Assembly: GCA_021399435.1 (NCBI GenBank)
Contig: JAJTUP010000002.1
Location: 744,001 to 808,000, forward strand
DNA length: 64,000 nt
Source of the DNA: Diaporthe sp. PMI_573
Taxonomy: Eukaryota > Ascomycota > Sordariomycetes > Diaporthales > Diaporthaceae
Reading direction: 5' to 3'
Shown: positions 58,557 to 64,000 of the stretch, piece after piece
Numbering within the stretch: position 1 is the first letter of the stretch
Layout: every line of letters starts with the position of its first letter
Translations under genes and position numbers: made by a program
The notes under the pieces: model-generated
What the model was told of the DNA's origin: nothing
Database searches by the model: none
The model's input: only the letters and a program-made list of their open reading frames with translations

Positions 58557-59013
58557 TCACCACGGCTGTGGTCCGTTCGGACAGCCCTCGCAAGAGAAGT
58601 TGGTAGGGACGAAGTCGGGCGTCATATAGGGGGCGGGACTGCGCAGGTAATTCAGTACCGCTCCAGGTTCCGTGCAGTGCCGGCTAGCACACTCATGGCT
58701 CTCGAGGATCAATGAAATGACTTACCCCTCGTATTTGCACCACCACTTACTTCCCATGCACCACATGTCTGCCTCCAGTCCCTCCGCGGCGCACCAGCCT
58801 GGGGTCGGTGGCTTCGTGCAGGCCGGCCGGATCCAAGGTATGATAGAGCGAGGCTGTAGAGAAATGAGTCTACCGACAGGTCGGGGGGAATGTGATCCCG
58901 TATGAGATCTTGGGAAGCAGGGTTACCAGATCTATATTTCCCATAGGAAGTGCGCTGACGCATCCTAGCGATAAAGCCAACAGCACGGTCCGACAGAAAA
59001 TCTTGGAACCCAT
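58557..59013 (-). CDS. Small secreted cysteine- and tryptophan-rich protein (effector candidate)
   Basis: 98 residues from three short exons: 59013-58927, 58853-58726 and 58638-58557, with introns of 73 and 87 nt (donors GTAACC and GTAAGT, acceptors CTACAG and GCGCAG). Phases 0 and 2 both join correctly and the frame ends in TGA. The first exon is a textbook signal peptide (MGSKIFCRTVLLALSLGCVSA, cleavage expected after VSA). The mature part of about 77 residues has six cysteines, in PAC, GWC, MWC, WWC and a CEGC pair near the C-terminus, enough for three disulfides, plus five Trp and many Pro/Gly. A TATATAA element lies 140 nt upstream. No known domain is recognised. Size, signal and cysteine content are those of fungal effectors or antimicrobial peptides; which of these is unknown. 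The model rests on splice logic alone. Confidence 0.65.
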
Positions 59014-60715
59014 TGTCTTGCTCAGGGCTGAATTGAGTCGGGTTCAAGTTTGGTGTGAGACGGTTCGAGGCTGGTGCACTATTGGGTCTGATAGAGGCTG
59101 TGTGTGCTGGAGTCAATGTCGATCAGATTTCGACTCACCCTTGGCTTCGAGCTTATATATCTCCAAGGAAAATTTCTCAGTACCCCTCAAGCGTCCTTAG
59201 GATTCAGCTTTGCTTCGCGTACCACGTCTTGACAATCTGCGCCGCGGCGGGACGTAGCATTAGTCCATCTTCGATGGCACCACCCCGGATCAGGACTTGA
59301 CGGGCGGGTGTGGGTTACATGAGATATGACGGGAGTCGTGATCTTGTGATCTGGTCAATTAACAATTGCGACCAGTCATGTGGCTCTCTGTGCTATTATC
59401 TACTCCTCGGGTGTTCATCTTCCCAATCTTGTGAACCTCAGCCGAGGGTACAATTGCATTCATAGGTTGCTGGACTCGTGTGCACCGGTCCTACAGAGCT
59501 CCAAAGAATCCAAACATTGGCTAGATGTAGTTAAGAACTGATAAGCGTGTGGAGGGGCGTGCTCTTCTGTGTCTATCATTGAGCTGACTCATTTAGAGGA
59601 CGCGTAGGTCGGACGGAGCTATGTTTCACGTCGCCTCGTTGCTTCCTTTCAAGACTGTAGGTACGCGAAGCGAGAGTACACATCCGGTGAGACGAACAGG
59701 CCTGGGGGCTGTTTAGAGCCCAGTGCATCGCCGTACAATTCTTCCGTACTTGGGGCATCACTTAATGTATTCGTACTTCCATGGCTACGGTGTGATAGAT
59801 TGAGATCTCTACCGAGTATGTCGAGCCGATGAGCCGCACGACGCTGTGTCACATTGGCAGTGTCACCCGTGCGACCACTTCGCTGCGCACCCGTCTTGTG
59901 CTTGGAGGTGGGAAATACTGGATCTCGGCAAAGCCAAGGACCTTGGCTCCACCAATCATGGAATTCGACACACACACACCCAGACACACACGCTGGCATA
60001 TGTCCGGACGTGTTTCATCATATCAGGGCGTCATAGCTAATTGCAAGATTGAGTGCTCATCGCAGATGATCAGATCGTATACATGTCAGCTTGATAATAT
60101 GCATTCGTCAAATGGCGGAGCTGTTGGGTAATTACTTGTGTGTCGTGCTAGGACACGCCGGTCCTTTTGGGCAAGATGCTAGCCAAGGTGATTTCCAGGT
60201 TGGGACCGTCGTACTTGATTGAGACATTGTTCCCAACGTACATATGCTTCACCGGAAAGCAAAAATGGTATAGATTGCCACGTATTTGCAAATTGTGCTC
60301 AGAAAAGTAAGGCGTTTCCAACAATGCACGCGCCACTTATTGACGGCAGTTGTGGCATGAGAACAGCCAATCTTGGAAGGGTTGTCATCTTTTTACTCTT
60401 TCCTACTTGCCCAAAAGTCTTGCATACGTCTCCTAAGCGAGCGACTCTGATTCAAAAGCGATGGGTTCCACAGTGCGGCTCTCAGTCAGTAGTGATGAAA
60501 GGTAGATCAAGTGACTTGGTTCATCTTATCATACAGCCATCTGGCCCCCAATGTCACTTGAGCACATAGCAAGGTTGAAGTCATATGAAGAAATTCGATG
60601 CCTGGTATTGCCTATTCCTTGAAGGCTACTGTGTTGTGCTAACTATGCCCAGTCCCAAACAAAAACGCCAACGCTCACGAGAAAACAACTGAGTAGAACG
60701 ACCCGACTCTTCGAT
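59014..60715. other. Intergenic region, no further gene recognised
   Basis: About 1.7 kb. A CA-rich tract lies at about 59967-59991. Short frames on both strands have no support. Confidence 0.5.
59153..59160 (-). promoter_or_regulatory. Probable TATA box of the small secreted protein gene
   Basis: Minus-strand ATATATAA, about 140 nt upstream of the ATG at 59013, a spacing similar to that of the NLP gene. Confidence 0.5.
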
Positions 60716-62159
60716 CTAGCCAAGAGGTGTAAGTTCCCCTCTAAAAGGCCTCTGCGCACTCTTCGCCTTCTCATCCTTAACCCTCCACACACCCTTAGTC
60801 TTCTCGCCGCACAGCTGCTTCTCCCAGCTCGTCCCCTTCGCAAGCCGGTGGAAGACGTCATGGTCAGCCCCGTCCTTGTTGGCGAACAGCAGCGGCTCCC
60901 AGTCCTCCCCGCGGCCCTTCTCCTCGGCCCGCATGCGCCTCTGCGCCTGCTCGAGCTTGGACTTCTCGGTGACCGTCTCGCGGAAGTCGCCCTTGTCCAG
61001 CCCGTCGATGACACCCGCCCAGGCCCTGCGCGACTCCCACGGGTCTTGTTTGTTTAGCGGCTCCATGTCCATGGGCGCGGGCCTGTTCTCGACGGCGTCG
61101 ACGTCGTACTTCTCGATAACCTCACCCGTCTTGCAGTCCTTCACCGTCCAGCCCTCGCTCCACTGGCCGGCGACCTCGTAGAGGGGCGTCTTCTTCGGGT
61201 CGTCCTTGAGGTACATTTTGGCCTCGAATGTGTTCTTCTTGCCGCGGAATACGCCGGCGCCGGAGAAGGTGATCTCGCTGACGTATCCTGAGCTGGATAC
61301 GATTGTGTATGTGCCGAGGACTTCGGGGTACAACCTGGCGGACAGGAAACCTCGGACCTTGACGTCTGGCAGCGGAATCAGGTAGTCCTCGTCATATTCA
61401 TCGATGTGGACAACGGCGTGGCCGATCTGGCGGATGTCCACGCTGCTGCTGAAGGTCATCTCAACACGGGCGTAACCGTCTGCTCGGATGCCGTGCTCGT
61501 CGTCGATGATTGCCATGGCTGTGATTGGAGGGTGGTGTGAGACCTGTTCGGCGACAAGTCGTGTCGTGGCAGCCTTTCCGTCTCCGCTGTCCATCCCGAG
61601 CTTGATGCCCTTGTCCTTGCTCTTCCCCTTGCTCTTCCCCCTTGGGACGTGCGTCCAGGAAGCCAGGAATAGTTCGCCCAGGAAGGCATTCAGAGGTTTC
61701 TTGATGCTGACGCTAGGCGAGCCGGCAACATAGAACTGACTGCGCATGGCAATGAGAATCATGCGCAGGACCAAGAGACTCCGTTTTGCCGAGTCAGGCT
61801 CTAGTGCCGGCGCAGCGAAGACCCCAGGCCGCTGGCTCCAGCAGTGGCCGACCTCCACCACGGAGGATGGCGCGAGAAAGAATGGGGGTGCGGTGACATT
61901 GGAGAGGTCCCCTGAGACAGATGACAGGAACTAGATGCTGGTAATTAGATATTATACGTGAGAGATATGGGGTTGATATGAAGGTGCTCATCGTGACACT
62001 CACCTTAATCAGGTCTTTAAATCGAGATGACACCGAGGGCTGTTGTCTGCTATGTGATGTGTGGGCACTTTTTGCGACATCGAACGAGGGGCTTCGAGTG
62101 TTATGAGTGGGACTCCAAGGCCCTGTTGGTGAGGGCAAGCTGCCGACTTCGATGCTCAT
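60716..62159 (-). CDS. Oxysterol-binding protein-related protein (Osh family, short form)
   Basis: 456 residues from exons 62159-62004 and 61930-60716 (73-nt intron, phase 0). It has an N-terminal linker (about 1-50, Ser/Pro-rich) and one ORD lipid-binding domain. The lid and barrel start FLSSVSGDLSNVTAPPFFLAP, then KKPLNAFLGELF and the family signature EQVSHHPP at about 181-188. The C-terminal part contains EVAGQWSEGW, PWESRRAW and HRLAKGTSWEKQL. There is no PH domain, ankyrin repeat or FFAT motif, so it resembles the short yeast Osh6/Osh7 or Osh4 types, which exchange sterol or phosphatidylserine against PI4P at ER-plasma-membrane contacts. Which lipid is carried is not evident. The C-terminal tail is basic and Lys-rich. 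Confidence 0.93.
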
Positions 62160-63400
62160 TTTGGGCAGAAGTATGAGTGTCGTCTTGAATGTGTAAAGTG
62201 TCTGTGGTGGTTGAGATGCGAGGGTGTGTGCTCGTTATGAGGCTCCGTCTATGGTCAGGTTCCGTAAGTTGACGATGCGGGACTATGCTGGTATGAAAGT
62301 GTTTTGTTTGGAAAAAAAACAGAGAGTTTGAAAATTGCAGAGAAGAAAGATTTATTAAAGTCAATAGAGAAAGTATGTCGTGGACCGTGTTTGGCAAAGC
62401 CTGGGGGCAATTTTGAAGATAAAGCGTTTCAAGATTGTCCCAAGATAACCCTGGTGTACTCAAGTGCTCGTCCGCTCCCTCGAAGCGCTTGCCCAGCAGG
62501 GTGTCTAGCACCCTTAATCACATGCTAAATATGGAGTAGCATGTAGTGTGCATGCAGTGCACGCATTAGTCCAGCTCGTCAACGTGGAAGCAATAGCTTC
62601 CGATGCAGGCTCGAACTCAATCTACGACCATCCACAGCCTGCAGCGTCCATGGTTGAGCACATTATCCACGCAATCCAACGCCAATTCGTGCTGACCGCC
62701 TCCACCGGCAACAGCAACAAGGTGCAGCGCGCCAGTAGATCGCACCTGCACGTCTGTGTGGCTGTGGGAGATGGGCCAAGGAGGGTTCCCCCGTCTCACA
62801 CCTGCTGTGGTACAGGGTCAACTCGCCTTGGGACATGGGGCTAGAGGCCGGCTCCAAACACTGCCGAGACGTCGGTCGGAACAGCCCAGCGCCAGAAACC
62901 CCCACTTCTTACCCTGCCGATCTTGTTTCCGGCTCTGAAGCCGACCTTCGGCGGAATAACTCCCCGACCACAACGCCGTCCTGCCACTTAATCGACGGAG
63001 CCTGTCAGACCCGTGGTCCGGCTTTTGGCCTCAGACAGACACATGCTCACTCTACACAGTAGCTCACGCGGCACGTGGCAGGATGCGTGGACAGTTGGGA
63101 CTCGACGATAACCGTCGTCCCTCGCTGCCGAGTACAGGTCAAGCACGCTATTGAGTTCCCCTCAGCAGTCAGTCACCGTCCCGTGGATGCACGAGTCAAC
63201 TAGGCGCATATGGTCTGGCACGATTTAAGCTTCTAATTTCTTCGGAATGAGACCCATTCTCCCAGCGCCTCACGCCAGCATCCTGAGGAGTACGCAGTCT
63301 TCTATTGACGCTTTCGTGGCAGCTGACACGAACAGCGCCGACACGAGCTTGATGATATCAGTCCTAGTGCAGCCCGTGGACGGCCCCCACGACTCGTCCC
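62160..63400. other. Intergenic region, no gene recognised
   Basis: About 1.2 kb: the OSH leader and promoter, then the 3' flank of the right-hand GNAT gene. An A/T-rich patch lies at 62300-62350. Confidence 0.55.
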
Positions 63401-64000
63401 TCATGACGTTTTGGGCAACCTCCTCATCATGACCGACCTGAAGCTGCCCTCGGGGAGGGCGCCGAGTTCGACCGCAGATGCGGCCCCCCAGTTCTCATCC
63501 TCGGCGGACTTGACTGCGCCCCACAGCTCTGTCAGCTTGAGGTCCGCCACTTCCACGGGCTCGAACCCAAACTTCCTGTACAGAGAATACCCAGCCGGCG
63601 ATGCCTCCAGCCACGCCGTCTTGTTCTCCCTGTCAGCGAGCTCGCAGCCCCACTTGAGCAGCGCTGACCCGGCCCCGAGCCGGTGGCGGGTAGGCGTGGC
63701 CGCCAGGATTCCCAGATCTGTGTAATGCTTGTCAGGTAACCCGCGCCCAGTTTGCCGATGTGGAGGGAAGGGAAACTCACGTAGGGACGGTTCACCCTTC
63801 ATCCAACGCTTCTTCATCCGGTGCAGGCCGCCGATGAACTCGTTATACACGGCGGCATTCGCACCCTGACCCAGCTGCTCTTCCGTCATCGGCTCTTCGC
63901 CCTCCTTCTCCCACTCCTCCCTGGGCTGTTGCTTCCTGACAAGCTTCCACTTGGCAAAGGCCACGATCACGGGGTCCCCGCCCCCATCCTCCTCGAGCTC
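63401..64000 (-). CDS. GNAT-family N-acetyltransferase (5' part missing)
   Basis: Partial gene, cut by the right edge. Exons 64000-63781 (open at its 5' end) and 63717-63401, with a 63-nt intron (GTGAGT donor, CCTGACA branch, ACAG acceptor). Joining gives EPSL-HLGILAATPTRHRLGAGSALLKWG, the GNAT strand and acetyl-CoA loop (R-H-R-L-G-A-G), then AWLEASPAGYSLYRKFGFEPVE, the conserved final strand with catalytic-region Tyr. The region before the loop (EEWEKEGEEPMTEEQLGQG, NEFIGGLHRMKKRWM) is typical of fungal GNATs whose N-terminus lies further upstream. The substrate is unknown. Confidence 0.85.
   Translation of the reverse strand, partial: ELEEDGGGDPVIVAFAKWKLVRKQQPREEWEKEGEEPMTEEQLGQGANAAVYNEFIGGLHRMKKRWMKGEPSLREFPFPPHRQTGRGLPDKHYTDLGILAATPTRHRLGAGSALLKWGCELADRENKTAWLEASPAGYSLYRKFGFEPVEVADLKLTELWGAVKSAEDENWGAASAVELGALPEGSFRSVMMRRLPKTS

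Noticed and set aside
59649..59999. 116-codon minus-strand frame
   Set aside because: Contains CA-repeat-derived residues, no ATG context and no domain.
1..64000. tRNA, rRNA or CRISPR features
   Set aside because: No cloverleaf with matching A/B boxes, no conserved rRNA core and no regularly spaced direct repeats with unique spacers were seen by eye.

Overview
The window is nuclear DNA of a filamentous ascomycete (Pezizomycotina, most likely a plant-associated Sordariomycete). The evidence is genes split by short 48-166 nt introns with GTNNGT/YAG borders and CTNAC-like branch sites, roughly 55% GC coding DNA, and a fungal gene set: DBP5 helicase, Bzz1, GH72 glucanosyltransferase, Clr5-domain protein, DUF1996 protein, fungal Osh protein, three MFS carriers and an NLP. 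The species cannot be named from sequence alone. Gene models below were assembled by hand from reading frame, splice sites and family resemblance. Multi-exon spans include introns, with exon coordinates in the evidence.

Layout. 1-1018: 3'-truncated DEAD-box helicase (minus). 2535-4991: Bzz1 (plus). 8431-9841: GPI-anchored GH72 enzyme (plus). 10717-11923: Clr5-domain protein (minus). 12-14.9 kb is an accessory, decaying stretch with short tandem repeats, a 49-residue spliced membrane microprotein (13285-13505), a 15-bp minisatellite and a wrecked Fic-domain gene. 14925-17878: large four-helix membrane glycoprotein (minus). 20743-22659: MFS carrier (minus). 25337-27034: cytochrome P450 (plus), followed by about 2.7 kb of AT-rich, probably RIP-affected DNA. 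29750-36298: three secreted or cell-surface genes in one direction (DUF1996, S10 carboxypeptidase, NLP). 37045-44672: redox and small-molecule enzymes (zinc-free MDR, glutathionyl-hydroquinone-reductase-like GST, GNAT, double GFA protein, thioredoxin-reductase-like flavoprotein with an altered CxxC). 46331-52962: two sugar-porter MFS genes around an unrecognised repeat protein. 56038-57433: sarcosine-oxidase-type flavoenzyme frame broken by one TAG. 58557-59013: cysteine- and tryptophan-rich small secreted protein in three exons. 60716-62159: oxysterol-binding protein. 63401-64000: GNAT protein cut by the window end.

How the genes fit together. Housekeeping genes (DBP5, BZZ1, GH72, OSH) alternate with accessory genes. 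I see no backbone synthase, so the P450 is not in a recognisable biosynthetic cluster. The accessory content suits a plant-interacting fungus: a cytolysin-like NLP, secreted peptidase, sugar uptake, detoxification enzymes and a candidate cysteine-rich effector. The least described items are the spliced cysteine-rich protein at 58.6-59.0 kb, the spliced microprotein at 13.3 kb, the flavoprotein lacking its first redox cysteine, the Fic relic, and the repeat protein at 48.9-50.1 kb. No CRISPR array, tRNA or rRNA was found.
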